This document shows, piece after piece, positions 35,616 to 45,208 of a stretch of 64,000 bases of DNA (positions are counted from its first letter, which is position 1; each line of letters begins with the position of its first letter). The stretch spans positions 85,097 to 149,096 of the forward strand of contig NZ_NMOJ01000050.1 in assembly GCF_002251635.1 (NCBI RefSeq). Reading direction: 5' to 3'. This DNA is from Pseudomonas mandelii. GTDB lineage: Bacteria > Pseudomonadota > Gammaproteobacteria > Pseudomonadales > Pseudomonadaceae. The notes under the pieces were generated by a model, which worked only from the letters and a program-made list of their open reading frames with translations, did no database searches and was not told the origin of the DNA. The translations under genes were made by a program, and so were the position numbers.

Positions 35616-36610
35616 GCAGGCCAACTCAGCGAATTCTCCTGAGTATCGGCGACCCCAACGGCATAGGACCGGAAATTGCCGTCAAGGCAGTTGCCGCGCT
35701 ACAGGATGATCCGGAACTCAACCCGGTCATCGTCGGTGATCGTTTTGTTGTCGAACATTATATGCGGGGCATAGGTCTTCGCATCGAAGAAAATGACGGT
35801 AGTGCATCAGCAGAAGCAGGCGTCCTCCACCTGCTGCCAGTGCAAAACCTGTCGCCCGACGCCTTCATGCCTGGACAGCTGAGCGCCGATGCAGGGACAG
35901 CTACTGTGGCTTATTTGTCCGCCGCTGTAGCGTGCCTCGGCCAAGGTCTGGCGCGCGGCATTGTTGCGTGCCCACATAACGAAACTGCGATAAACAACGC
36001 GGGCATTAAATTCTCGGGCTATCCAAACCTGCTTGCGCGACTCGTCGGGGTCGAACCCGACCGTGTGTTTCTGATGCTGGTTGGCGCAGGACTTCGCATC
36101 GCCCATGCCACCTTGCATGAACGACTGGCTGACTCACTTGCCAGGTTGACGCCCGATCTAGTAGTGGCGGCAGGCCTCGCAGCGGCAACTGCATTACAGG
36201 CACTGGGCATCGCTAACCCAAGGATCGGTGTGTTCGGCATCAATCCCCATGCTGGGGAAAACGGACTCTTCGGTCGGGATGACGAACTGATAAACGTCCC
36301 AGCTATAGAACGCCTACGTCAGGCGGGCGTCGACACTCATGGCCCGCTCGGCGCTGATCTCATGCTTGTGCAGCGTGGCTATGACGCCTTCATTGCCATG
36401 TATCACGATCAAGGTCATATCCCGATCAAACTGCTCGCCGGTCGCAGCGCTTCGGCCTTATCAATTGGCGCCGGCTTGATCTTTTCCAGCGTGGGTCACG
36501 GCTCAGCGTTTGACATCGCAGGTAAAAACATAGCTGACCCGGAAGCTGTGATCCGTGCGCTGCACCTGGTCGGCGGAACAACATTTTCCAGCCAGAAGGA
36601 CTTGCCATGA
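35612..36610 (+). CDS. tphB: PdxA-family dihydrodiol dehydrogenase, TphB-like
   Basis: This 332-residue PdxA-fold dehydrogenase starts L-L-S-I-G-D-P-N-G-I-G-P-E-I. Metal-binding His residues are in P-H-N-E-T-A-I, L-R-I-A-H and H-D-Q-G-H-I-P-I-K. In tph clusters it oxidises and decarboxylates the terephthalate dihydrodiol to protocatechuate. It overlaps tphA3 and tphA1 by ATGA, so translation is coupled. Length and context favour TphB over true PdxA. Confidence 0.88.
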   Translation: MSRPTQRILLSIGDPNGIGPEIAVKAVAALQDDPELNPVIVGDRFVVEHYMRGIGLRIEENDGSASAEAGVLHLLPVQNLSPDAFMPGQLSADAGTATVAYLSAAVACLGQGLARGIVACPHNETAINNAGIKFSGYPNLLARLVGVEPDRVFLMLVGAGLRIAHATLHERLADSLARLTPDLVVAAGLAAATALQALGIANPRIGVFGINPHAGENGLFGRDDELINVPAIERLRQAGVDTHGPLGADLMLVQRGYDAFIAMYHDQGHIPIKLLAGRSASALSIGAGLIFSSVGHGSAFDIAGKNIADPEAVIRALHLVGGTTFSSQKDLP

Positions 36611-37617
36611 CATTCGATGTAACCGTCTCCGGGACAGACATTACCTTCCCATGTGAATCCGATGAAACAGTACTGGACGCAGCCGAGCGCGCCGGCTATT
36701 CCATCCCATACTCTTGCCGAAAAGGAGTGTGTTCAACTTGTGAAGGTGGCCTTGCTGCCGGAGAGTTACAAGTACGCGGCCAAGGACTCGCACGCGGGCC
36801 AGCCACCGGCGTTTTGCTGTGCCAGGCACGCCCGTGTACGTCAGTTGAGATCACACCAAAACGCATCGTTCAGCGAGCGGCTCCCGTACGCAAGGTGATC
36901 ACCACCAAAGTCCATCGCATCACCCGCCCCAATGCCGATGTAGTCGTGCTGCATCTGCGTTTCCCATCGGGTGTGCGCGCAAAATTCCAGGCCGGCCAAT
37001 ACCTCAAAGTACTGATGGAGGATGGTGACAGCCGCAACTACTCCATGGCCAATCCGCCCCATGAAAGCGACGGTGTGCAATTGCATATCCGCCACGTACC
37101 CGGGGGACGATTTTCCGAGGGGGTGCTGGCAGGATTGGAAAAAGGCCACGCGCTCACGGTGGAGTTGCCCTATGGCGAGTTTTCGCTGGATGAAGAAGTC
37201 GACCATCCCGTCATTCTGCTGGGCACCGGCACGGGTATGGCACCGCTCAAATCCATTATCGAAGACCAGATCAAGCGAGGTGGATCCAGACCCATGCATC
37301 TGTATTGGGGCGCTCGCAACAGCCAGGACTTGTACCTTGCCGACCTGCCCGCACAGTGGGCCAAGCGCCTGCCAGCGTTCATCTTCACCCCTGTGCTTTC
37401 CGAGCCCGAACCGGGTTGGTCCGGGCGAACGGGCTGGGTACATCGGACAGTACTCGAGGACTACCCCGACCTGAGTGCCCATCAGGTGTATGCCTGTGGT
37501 AATCCGATCATGACGACCGCTGCGCTCAACGACCTGACCGCCGAAGGCCAGCTTTCGCCCGACGCATTTTACTGCGATGCATTTGTACCTTCGGGAGAAA
37601 TCCAACCGAAAATCTAG
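36607..37617 (+). CDS. tphA1: Dioxygenase reductase (2Fe-2S ferredoxin plus FAD/NAD domain)
   Basis: This 336-residue electron-transfer subunit has a plant-type ferredoxin domain (C-R-K-G-V-C-S-T-C at about 37-45, then C-Q-A-R-P-C). An FAD domain (R-N-Y-S-M-A-N-P-P) and an NAD domain (G-T-G-T-G-M-A-P-L) follow. It passes electrons from NADH to the Rieske centre of the oxygenase. Length equals that of Comamonas TphA1. Last of the coupled A2-A3-B-A1 genes. Confidence 0.9.
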   Translation: MTFDVTVSGTDITFPCESDETVLDAAERAGYSIPYSCRKGVCSTCEGGLAAGELQVRGQGLARGPATGVLLCQARPCTSVEITPKRIVQRAAPVRKVITTKVHRITRPNADVVVLHLRFPSGVRAKFQAGQYLKVLMEDGDSRNYSMANPPHESDGVQLHIRHVPGGRFSEGVLAGLEKGHALTVELPYGEFSLDEEVDHPVILLGTGTGMAPLKSIIEDQIKRGGSRPMHLYWGARNSQDLYLADLPAQWAKRLPAFIFTPVLSEPEPGWSGRTGWVHRTVLEDYPDLSAHQVYACGNPIMTTAALNDLTAEGQLSPDAFYCDAFVPSGEIQPKI

Positions 37618-37682
37618 ACGATCTCTCACCAATGCCTGCGTGACATAAAAACAACAAGGCCAAATGGCCGTGAGGATAAAAA

Positions 37683-39023
37683 ATGTTGCCTGAGTCAAAG
37701 CCCTTGCAGTTACCGCAATTCGTCGATGAACGCCGAGTCAGTCCGTTTCAATACGGGGTCATTATCCTGTGTGGACTCGTCATGTTTCTCGACGGATTCG
37801 ATACCCAGGCCATTAGCTACATGGCCCCGTATATCGCTCAGGAATGGAGTCTGTCCAAGCAGATGCTGGGACCGATATTTTCATCATCACTCGCTGGCTT
37901 GATGGTCGGCTATCTAGTATTGACCCCGCTGTCCGAACGTTTCGGGCACAAAAAAGCCATCATTGTCAGCACCATTGTTTTCAGCCTGTGCACCTTGGCT
38001 TCGGTCTGGGCAACCAACGTGACAGAACTGATGGTTTTGCGTTTTATCACCGGGATCGGCCTGGGCACAGCCGCACCAAGCGCCATTGCCATGACCGGCG
38101 AATACAGCCCTAAACGCCTGCGCGCCACCTTCGTGTTGGCAATTTACTGCGGCTTCTCTCTTGGGTTCATCGCGGCGGGGCTAGCAGCAGGTTGGTTCAT
38201 TCCCCATTACGGATGGCGCTCGATGTTCTGGGTCGGTGCCCTGGCACCCTTGATACTGGTTCCCGTCCTGTTCCGCTTCTTGCCTGAATCCATGGTGTTC
38301 ATGATCAAAAACAAGGTGCCACCGCAACAGATCCTGAATGTGTTTCGCAAAATAGATGCCAGCGTTAGTCAACAAAGCAAACCGGTCTTCGTGGTCGAGG
38401 CACTCGAACAAGGACAACACGGTGCGCTCGCAAGTCTGTTCACCCGGGATCGAATCATGGGCACCGTGCTGTTATGGCTAGTGTTCGCCATTAACCTCGG
38501 CGAGTTTTATGCGCTGCAAAGCTGGCTGCCCTCGATCATGACCGGCCTCAACTACCCGATGAGTACCGTAGTCATGGCCACCACGTTGACAACTGTCGGC
38601 GGTATTGCAGCGGCTTTCATCACCGGACCTTCGATGGATCGATTGGGGGCCTACAAAACCGTCGGCATTCTTTATCTGGTCGGTTTCGTGTTTGTCGCAT
38701 TGACCGGGATGGCCTTCAATAGCCCCCTCTGGGTACTACTGAGTGCCAACTTTCTTGCCGGATGCTGCATCAGCGGCGGACAAAAAAGCCTCATCGCCCT
38801 GGCGGCGGTTTTCTATCCAGCGCCGATGCGATCAACAGGTGTCGGTTGGGCATTAGGTATCGGGCGAATCGGAGGGATCGCAGGCCCCATCGTGGTCGGC
38901 GCAGCACTAGGCATCGGCTGGTCACCCTCGGCAGTCTTTTATGGCATGGCGATCCCGATGTTGATTGCGGGACTCATCGTACTGTTTCTCGGTCGCCGTT
39001 ATGGCAACAGCGATAAGGTTTAA
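37683..39023 (+). CDS. MFS aromatic-acid permease (AAHS type)
   Basis: This 446-residue protein has 12 predicted helices. It has the AAHS signature D-G-F-D-T-Q-A-I-S-Y in helix 1 and R-F-G-H-K-K in the 2-3 loop. These proton symporters import aromatic acids (PcaK group). Position 66 bases after tphA1 suggests import of terephthalate, in place of the tripartite TphC-type uptake of Comamonas. Confidence 0.88.
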   Translation: MLPESKPLQLPQFVDERRVSPFQYGVIILCGLVMFLDGFDTQAISYMAPYIAQEWSLSKQMLGPIFSSSLAGLMVGYLVLTPLSERFGHKKAIIVSTIVFSLCTLASVWATNVTELMVLRFITGIGLGTAAPSAIAMTGEYSPKRLRATFVLAIYCGFSLGFIAAGLAAGWFIPHYGWRSMFWVGALAPLILVPVLFRFLPESMVFMIKNKVPPQQILNVFRKIDASVSQQSKPVFVVEALEQGQHGALASLFTRDRIMGTVLLWLVFAINLGEFYALQSWLPSIMTGLNYPMSTVVMATTLTTVGGIAAAFITGPSMDRLGAYKTVGILYLVGFVFVALTGMAFNSPLWVLLSANFLAGCCISGGQKSLIALAAVFYPAPMRSTGVGWALGIGRIGGIAGPIVVGAALGIGWSPSAVFYGMAIPMLIAGLIVLFLGRRYGNSDKV

Positions 39024-39246
39024 ACACCGCGATTAAGATAACCCGTTTCAACTGAAATCTACTCAAGGATGAGTACGTACTTAACTCACTAAAACAGCAG
39101 CAGCTGATTCAAAGCCAAGGCCGACATTTTTTCCAAGGCATCAATACGCCTTGTCCGGAATAACACCGTACAACTTCAACTTTATGTTGAGGCTTCACTG
39201 CGCGTACCCGCCTGCTTTATGAACAATAAAAATAGGAGCCAACCCG

Positions 39247-40680
39247 ATGTCCCATCCCGCGATAAAGCGTTACTCACTACCGCTGACGATCATTATGGCC
39301 CTTGGCCAAATGTCCACATCAAGCGCACAGGCTACAGAGACTCAGGTCGCCCCCCCCTCCCCGCTGGAGAAGCTCCGCCCGCCTCGCCCCGGGCCGACCC
39401 GGTCACAAGAGGACTATCGTTTTCTCGATAATCCAGCGAAACGTACGGACCCGTTCGACGAATTGCGTTATCAGCGCCTGTCAGATTCTGCCTGGTTGCA
39501 GACAGGCGCCGAACTACGTTATCGCGCCGATGCCGTGGACCAACCGGTTTTTGGCTTGAAAGGCGTGAAGGATGACTCCTACTTAATGCAGCGCGCGGAA
39601 GTTCATGCCGATTTGCATGTATTCGATGACAGTCTGCGTACTTTTATCCAACTGGGAAATACCCGTGTTTTTGGCAAAGACTTGCCCAGCAAGTCCGATC
39701 AAAGTCGCAATGAAGTGCAACAAGCATTTATCGATGGCAATCTGCAATATCAAAGCGGCAAGTTGACAACACGTGTCGGCCGTCAGGAAATGGCCTACGG
39801 CAATCAGGTGCTGGTCACCTATAGGGAAACCCCCAACATCCGGCAAGCATTCGATGGCGTGCGTATGGGCTGGGCTGGAAGCAACGGCTTTAAGCTGGAC
39901 GCGTTCTCCATGAAGCCTGTCCTTATAAGGGATGCTGGTTCGTTCAACGACGCCAGTGATCACAAAAAGAAATTCTACGGCCTCTACGGCACCTTACCCC
40001 TGTCTAGCGAGTTGAAGGTCGACCTTTATGCATTCGGTCTAGAAACAGAGCAACGCACGCTCGATGGTTTTACCGGGGAAGACAATCGCTACACTTTCGG
40101 CACGCGGTTGTTCGGTGGATGGGACAAGTTTGATTGGACCTGGGATTTGATGAAACAGACAGGGCACATCGCCGATGCCGACATCGACGCGTGGGCAGTG
40201 TCCAGTGATAGCGGCTATACCTTCGCAGGACCATGGAAGGCTCGACTGGGCTTTCGCATAGATGCCGCCAGCGGCGACAAGGATGGCGATCACAAGGCCG
40301 GGACATTCGACCCGTTATTCCCCAAAAACGCCTTCTATGGGCAGGCTAGCCTGACAACGCTATCAAACATCATTCTATTAGGCCCCACGCTACGGTTCAC
40401 GCCATTCGACAAAGTTCGTTTCGAGCCCGGAGTGTTTGCCGCATGGCGCCAGAACAGTGATGACGGGGTGTACTTGCCCGGAATGGTGACCGTTCCTGGT
40501 ACTACCTCTAGCAGCGGCAAACGCTTGGGCACCTTATATAAAGCCAACGCAAATTGGACACCTACCTCCAACATTACAGTTGATCTCGACTATCTGTTTT
40601 ATGACATCGGTTCAGCAATCAAGAATGCCGGAGGCAGTAACTCCCAAATCGTGGTTCTACGTACCTCGTTTCGTTATTGA
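39247..40680 (+). CDS. Outer-membrane porin of the alginate-export (AlgE-like) family
   Basis: This 477-residue protein has a signal peptide (about 1-29, T-S-S-A-Q-A). A beta-barrel made of alternating strands follows, ending R-T-S-F-R-Y with the C-terminal aromatic needed for outer-membrane insertion. Segments such as F-D-G-V-R-M-G-W and G-R-Q-E-M-A-Y-G-N are typical of AlgE-like porins. It probably lets the aromatic acid across the outer membrane. The gap 39024-39246 holds only its ribosome site (AGGAG). Confidence 0.82.
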   Translation: MSHPAIKRYSLPLTIIMALGQMSTSSAQATETQVAPPSPLEKLRPPRPGPTRSQEDYRFLDNPAKRTDPFDELRYQRLSDSAWLQTGAELRYRADAVDQPVFGLKGVKDDSYLMQRAEVHADLHVFDDSLRTFIQLGNTRVFGKDLPSKSDQSRNEVQQAFIDGNLQYQSGKLTTRVGRQEMAYGNQVLVTYRETPNIRQAFDGVRMGWAGSNGFKLDAFSMKPVLIRDAGSFNDASDHKKKFYGLYGTLPLSSELKVDLYAFGLETEQRTLDGFTGEDNRYTFGTRLFGGWDKFDWTWDLMKQTGHIADADIDAWAVSSDSGYTFAGPWKARLGFRIDAASGDKDGDHKAGTFDPLFPKNAFYGQASLTTLSNIILLGPTLRFTPFDKVRFEPGVFAAWRQNSDDGVYLPGMVTVPGTTSSSGKRLGTLYKANANWTPTSNITVDLDYLFYDIGSAIKNAGGSNSQIVVLRTSFRY

Positions 40681-40717
40681 AAAGAATACAACTAGCAGTA
40701 AAACTCAAGAAGAAATA

Positions 40718-40744
40718 GCAAAAGCCGCAAAGAGCGGCTTTTGC
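40718..40744 (+). terminator. Intrinsic terminator of the tph cluster
   Basis: GCAAAAGCCGC and GCGGCTTTTGC form a perfect 11-bp stem with a 5-base loop, 37 bases after the porin stop. Confidence 0.85.
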
Positions 40745-40913
40745 CTTTCATCGTTAGCGCTCCTCACCGAGAAAACGCAACAGGTACTACGGTACAGAAA
40801 GAAGGATTCGACACAACGGGTTAAGCAGTTACTGCGACTGCGGTACCCTGTCGAACGTATCTGTTCGACAAGGCGTGTGGCAAACAAATTCGACGCCTAT
40901 TGAATCTTTACAT

Positions 40914-41432
40914 CTACAACGGCATAGTGTAATGAAGTGCATAGCTCTCCACCCCATCATTATTACTTGTAATTCCAGCATTAGAATAATGAGTCGCACG
41001 AATTCCAACCTCATGTCCGCCAGCAAAACGCACCCCCATACCCAACCGGTCCTCAAATTGAAAGGCACTACCGAGTTTGTTGTTTTCAATTTCGGTGCCG
41101 GAAAAGAAAGCCACGCCTACGCCTAACTCCATATAAGGTTTGATACTTTGCCCCGAAAATTCATAAACCAGTACAGGTGAGGCCGACAAGCTATTGTTAC
41201 CAGCGGTCTCATCACCTTCCCAATAGGTGTACGCACCACTCCAATAGCCAGTTAAACGACCGACGTCGCTCTGCCACCAACTCTTGTCCCAATCGATTTG
41301 CAATCCCAAACGATAGGTCATGGTGGATTCGCCAGTTTGACCGACTGCGAACTCTAATCCAGCGGCTTGTGTGGCAATACTGTGTCCTATCAATGTGGCC
41401 GCAACCGCAGCCAGGTAAAACGAACGAGTCAT
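40914..41432 (-). CDS. PagL-like lipid A 3-O-deacylase
   Basis: This 172-residue outer-membrane protein has a signal peptide (about 1-23) and a small beta-barrel. The C-terminal catalytic motif is seen as T-H-Y-S-N-A-G (His and Ser) with the acidic residue in N-N-D-G-V-E. PagL removes the 3-position acyl chain of lipid A. AGAGG precedes the ATG. It is a full-length gene with its own start, not obviously tied to the tph cluster. Confidence 0.85.
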   Translation of the reverse strand: MTRSFYLAAVAATLIGHSIATQAAGLEFAVGQTGESTMTYRLGLQIDWDKSWWQSDVGRLTGYWSGAYTYWEGDETAGNNSLSASPVLVYEFSGQSIKPYMELGVGVAFFSGTEIENNKLGSAFQFEDRLGMGVRFAGGHEVGIRATHYSNAGITSNNDGVESYALHYTMPL

Positions 41433-41769
41433 TCGAAACCTCTTTTTTTTTTGGGATTTTATCCGATCTTATCGACTATCTGGCCGCCGAAGTCTTCTTG
41501 ACACCAGTTACCCAACCGCAAGCGACACGAATGCAATCGTATTTGACACTCTCATTAAGGTATTTCAGAAACGTGCCAGATCGTGATTGCTCGCGACGGT
41601 TGCCATAAGGGAGAAATTTTCAGCACGCGTGCTTTTTTGGAAGAAGAAGCAGGTATATATAGCTGAAAGATAGTCTCATCAAACAACAACAAACGACAGG
41701 CCATTGTCCAGGCCAAGCATAGTCATATTGGAGATATAATAGCCCACCTACAAGGTATATGATTTATGT
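41433..41769. other. Intergenic region upstream of pagL
   Basis: I see no supported gene in these 337 bases. The plus-strand ORF 41177-41608 lies mostly across pagL and is a shadow. Confidence 0.45.
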
Positions 41770-42057
41770 TTAGTTTTTTGTTAAATATAGATCAAATGCC
41801 CCTTCGCCACCACGACTACGAAATTCATAGTTAGCAAACATAAATTGAACACTCAAACTGATGATGGACAATACTTCCCCATCGGTGAAGCCTACTTCGC
41901 GAACGTGTATTAATTCCGCTTCAGTTACATGTCCGAAGGTATCAATAATTTGTTTTAAAAATCGCCCCCCCTGCACAAGACCAATAGCTGGCGAATACCG
42001 GGCGCTTTCCACTCGAAGTTCTCCGCGACTGTGTGTACCGAGGCACACTATGGCCAA
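41770..42057 (-). pseudogene. Truncated carboxymuconolactone decarboxylase-like fragment
   Basis: This 95-residue fragment covers the C-terminal half of a CMD/AhpD-like protein (I-D-T-F-G-H-V-T-E-A-E-L, G-F-T-D-G-E-V-L-S-I-I, F-A-N-Y). The CxxC part is missing, so it cannot be redox-active. No upstream half is found next to it. Confidence 0.65.
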
Positions 42058-42402
42058 GGCGATTGATTACTGACTCGCTTCTAGCAGGCGCACCACGTTG
42101 TTACTTAGCAGTCTGGGTATCGCTTTATCCTGGCAGCCGTCAGTCCTGAAGAGCAGTGTCAACTGGCATAAGCATTGCAACAAGTTGCCCATGAATTTTT
42201 ACCACAAGCTTTGGGTCATTTAGGCTTTTTACTGAATCAGTTCAACGACTTTTCAAGAGCAGGCTAAACGGACAGTAAGTAGATCGGACACGGGCACTCA
42301 ATCAACTGCCGCAGGCGACGTTGAAATAGTAAAAAAACACTGGCCACCTCACCTCTGACTAGCTTTAATGCCACCAACGCCTGAACCTTGCGAGCGCCAG
42401 CG
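42058..42402. other. Intergenic region with a sigma-54-like promoter
   Basis: No gene is seen in these 345 bases. The one notable signal is the -24/-12 element at 42164-42179. Confidence 0.4.
42164..42179 (+). promoter_or_regulatory. Sigma-54-type -24/-12 promoter candidate
   Basis: TGGCATA-AGCA-TTGCA matches the consensus TGGCACG-N4-TTGCA with exact spacing. The next gene downstream is the small antitoxin-like ORF at 42403, about 220 bases away, so it may be an orphan. Confidence 0.35.
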
Positions 42403-42594
42403 ATGAATTATGTAGAGCTGATTCAGCACCAAGCCGAAAGAGTTTTCGGTAACAAAGCAAAGGCTCAAGCTTGGCTGAATGAACCCAAGACAGCTTTCGG
42501 TGGCAGCTCAGCGGTCGAGCTTGCTCGCAGTGAAGCCGGCTATGCACAGGTGAAAGACGCGCTCGAACGAATCGCTCAGGGGTATGCGGGCTAG
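42403..42594 (+). CDS. DUF2384 / MbcA-ParS-Xre antitoxin C-terminal domain fragment
   Basis: This 63-residue ORF matches only the toxin-binding C-terminal domain (A-E-R-V-F-G-N-K-A-K-A-Q-A-W-L, then A-L-E-R-I-A-Q-G). The N-terminal DNA-binding part is missing, and no RES-type toxin gene follows. It is probably a remnant of a RES-Xre toxin-antitoxin pair, though a stand-alone toxin-binding peptide is possible. Confidence 0.6.
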   Translation: MNYVELIQHQAERVFGNKAKAQAWLNEPKTAFGGSSAVELARSEAGYAQVKDALERIAQGYAG

Positions 42595-42684
42595 ACGATG
42601 CAAGTGGCATCTACGAGCAGACGCCACAGCACTCATCTACTAAGGCTGCGTGAGGTCTGTCAAAGTGGATAATTCCCCGTGTAC

Positions 42685-43092
42685 TCAGGTCATTATTTTG
42701 CTGTAAATGGGGGCGCAGGCGACATCATGCCCCGTCCCTGATAATCCAAGTTCCCAGCCCAGAAAGTCCTCTTGGTCGGCGTCATCCCCGCAACCATCCT
42801 GCAGCAGCCTGGATTGTATTGCGCGCAGCAGATGGACACTCACCCCTTGGCGCAAACTCACAAATCGCGAAGCGTCCTCTAACGAACTGAGTTCCCACGC
42901 CCTGTTGTGCAGTGACGCCCATAGCATCTGTATCGCTTCGCTTCCGACGCTCAATGCATGTACTCGTACCGGGGCGTCCAACCCGGGTTTGCGTCTGAAG
43001 TCATCGAGCGCATCACTCACCACAATACGGAGGTCGTCAGACGCGTAATGCTGCTGATCAAGCGACCAAACTGCCGCCTCAATGTCATCCAA
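42685..43092 (-). CDS. Small uncharacterised protein, paralogue 1
   Basis: This 135-residue protein of no family I recognise starts M-D-D-I-E-A-A-V-W-S-L. Pattern A-L-D-D-F-R-R-K-P-G-L-D, then R-V-H-A-L-S-V-G, recurs in the protein at 44861 (K-R-A-P-G-F-D, R-L-H-A-A-D-I-G) with the same spacing. It is predicted soluble, helical and acidic. The 344 bases after it (43093-43436) hold no gene. Confidence 0.55.
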   Translation of the reverse strand: MDDIEAAVWSLDQQHYASDDLRIVVSDALDDFRRKPGLDAPVRVHALSVGSEAIQMLWASLHNRAWELSSLEDASRFVSLRQGVSVHLLRAIQSRLLQDGCGDDADQEDFLGWELGLSGTGHDVACAPIYSKIMT

Positions 43093-43436
43093 AAACGAGA
43101 GCTCCGAACAGACAATGCAAGTGGTTGCCTAGGAGTGATTGATCCGTCAAAAACTTCGTCCTCCGCATTTTTCAAACGTGCCCTTCCATTTTATTTTAAA
43201 TTTTAACCTCTGATCGGCTCTCCCAACATGGCTCACGCACCATTAGAATCATACGAACCTAATGTTTTTTTCACACATTGCCAAATTTTAAATAGTTGCG
43301 TTATCCGCTCAGCCAAGCCACACGCCAGTCCAACCAACTTGTATAACTTAGTTTTGAATTACGTCAACCCAAAAAAGTTTGCAAACAAAAAAATATCGTG
43401 CTAAATTTTTCATATAAATCAATAAAGGAGCTGGCA

Positions 43437-43889
43437 ATGTCCTCTTACATAATTCACATCGAACATCGCGAAGAGCAAGATTTGGCTTGGGTTGAAATTA
43501 ACGCACTAAGCCAAGAGTCTAAGTCGGCACGCCGCTGCCGCTTCCAAACCATCGGTTGGATTCTAAGCATTGTAGATACCGTGAACAAAAAAGTTGACCC
43601 AAGAATAATTGAAGACGTGGACTACGCTAAAAAAGCATTAACTAATTTCGCTAAAATGGACGAGGCCTCAGCAGATTTGCTTTTGAGCGCTCGTGACTGG
43701 AGACGGAGATTCGAAGCAGTTTGGCCGACACTCGATGACAAGGAGCGTGAACATGCTCTGCGTTATGACTACGATGACTGGGACAACTATTGGCCTGGAT
43801 TCGACACGTTCAATCGCACTCTTTACGAACAATATTACATGCCACAGCCAAACGGTGCTGAAGAAACCACTACACCCTTATCTCTCTAG
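43437..43889 (+). CDS. Uncharacterised acidic protein
   Basis: This 150-residue soluble protein is rich in Asp, Glu, Trp and Tyr, with W-R-R-R-F-E-A-V-W and Y-D-Y-D-D-W-D-N-Y-W. I recognise no domain. ATG 43437 has AAGGAG 8 bases upstream, which supports real translation; an ORF start 13 codons earlier does not have this. AT-rich, likely acquired. Confidence 0.6.
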   Translation: MSSYIIHIEHREEQDLAWVEINALSQESKSARRCRFQTIGWILSIVDTVNKKVDPRIIEDVDYAKKALTNFAKMDEASADLLLSARDWRRRFEAVWPTLDDKEREHALRYDYDDWDNYWPGFDTFNRTLYEQYYMPQPNGAEETTTPLSL

Positions 43890-44348
43890 TGGCGGCTATC
43901 AACGGATACCTGAGGAGGGGAGCATCTCCAATTCGACGCCAGGAGCCAAGTCCCCCACTCAGTCCCGATACACCCCTTAGCTATAAAGGCTGAAGCAAAC
44001 GGTTCAGCCTCGATTTAAGCCATGTTTAGCATAGGCCCAGCTCCAAGCAAGACTTTGCGATACCTCCCCGCCTCATAACGCCCCGCTTGTGCAGTACTGA
44101 CAAGTGCGGCCGTTGCGGCCAAGCGATTACTCATTAAATTCGAATATCTGTTATTCGCAAATAGCGGATACCAAACACTCTACGACCGACTAAGTATGGT
44201 GATCACTTTTAGCGCCTTTCGATCAGGTGAAGTTGAGTCCTCGCTTAGGAAATCTCGTGACGTCGTCGTTCCGATCCTATAGCAATTGTCCACACCCGAA
44301 GCAGGCACTCAACTGCGCAGCGCCTCGCGCAATCAAGGCGGTCTGAAA
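43890..44348. other. Intergenic region
   Basis: These 459 bases hold no supported gene and no strong hairpin. Confidence 0.4.
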
Positions 44349-44690
44349 ATGAGCATTCATCAACAAGCGCTAGTCGTCGGAGCCAGCGGTATCATCGGTA
44401 ACGCGGTGGTGGAGTCTTTGGTGGCAGATTCACAATGGATTGTCCGCGCACTGCGTCACAGTCTGAACCCGAGTGTTGGGTCAATCGACTGCGACCTGAC
44501 TGACGCAGCAGCCACCTCGGCCGCACAGGCAGACGTTAGCGATATCACCCATGTGTTTTTCGCTGCCTACCAGCCCAACAGCAATGCCCTCATCGAGGCA
44601 CAGACCAATGCGGCGATGTTGCGCAATGTGCTCGACGGTTTGAAATCCGCCGTCGCCAAAGTCCAGCGTTCAGCGTCCCTAGCAATGGTT
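44349..44690 (+). pseudogene. N-terminal fragment of an SDR (NAD-dependent epimerase-like) protein
   Basis: From M-S-I-H-Q-Q at 44349 the frame has a Rossmann nucleotide site V-G-A-S-G-I-I-G (about 9-16), D-C-D-L-T-D near 45 and H-V-F-F-A-A, as in extended SDRs of the progesterone-reductase/iridoid-synthase-like type (usually about 350 residues). Homology ends near K-V-Q-R-S and the frame stops at 44759. The catalytic half is lost. Confidence 0.65.
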
Positions 44691-44860
44691 GGTAAAAAAC
44701 AGTGTATGGGTTTAGAACGGTCAGGAGTGAGTGCTGACCGGACGGTTACGTTCGTTTGATATGACAGTTCTCAATACACCGTGTATTTGGGTGCCTCCCG
44801 ATTGGAAATGCCAAAGCGAATGCTCACCCGTTTTTTTGCACATCGACTGCTGGACCCGAC

Positions 44861-45208
44861 TTACAACCCAATATCACGACTCAACTGATCCTCCTTCATT
44901 TCATCAGTACCTTGACCAGCGCTCACGAGGTGCCATTGAAGCTGGTATCTCAAATGCGCTCTTAGACGAGACCTGATTTCGACGTAGCTACCAGGAGGGC
45001 CTGCACAATATCCGTGACGTTCGAGCACATCGCGTAACACCTCAAAGCCAGTCAGACCGATGTCAGCCGCGTGCAGTCGATCGGATGGGTCAAATCCAGG
45101 AGCTCTCTTATAGAGGCTGACGGCATCTTCAATCAGCTTACGGAATACAGCTCCAGCACCTTGCAGCTGCGCCATTCGCCAGACAGTCGACTCCAAATCC
45201 CTGTTCAT
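44861..45208 (-). CDS. Small uncharacterised protein, paralogue 2
   Basis: This 115-residue protein starts M-N-R-D-L-E-S-T-V-W-R-M and aligns with the protein at 42685 over about 65 residues, then ends sooner. It is predicted soluble and helical with unknown function. The 546 bases upstream (45209-45754) are AT-rich and hold no supported gene. Confidence 0.55.
   Translation of the reverse strand: MNRDLESTVWRMAQLQGAGAVFRKLIEDAVSLYKRAPGFDPSDRLHAADIGLTGFEVLRDVLERHGYCAGPPGSYVEIRSRLRAHLRYQLQWHLVSAGQGTDEMKEDQLSRDIGL

Noticed and set aside
35612-36610. Calling the PdxA-fold gene a vitamin B6 biosynthesis gene
   Set aside because: Its place, coupled between tphA3 and tphA1, fits a TphB-type dihydrodiol dehydrogenase better.
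36841-37698. Minus-strand 285-residue ORF
   Set aside because: It is the antisense shadow of tphA1; high-GC coding often opens this frame.
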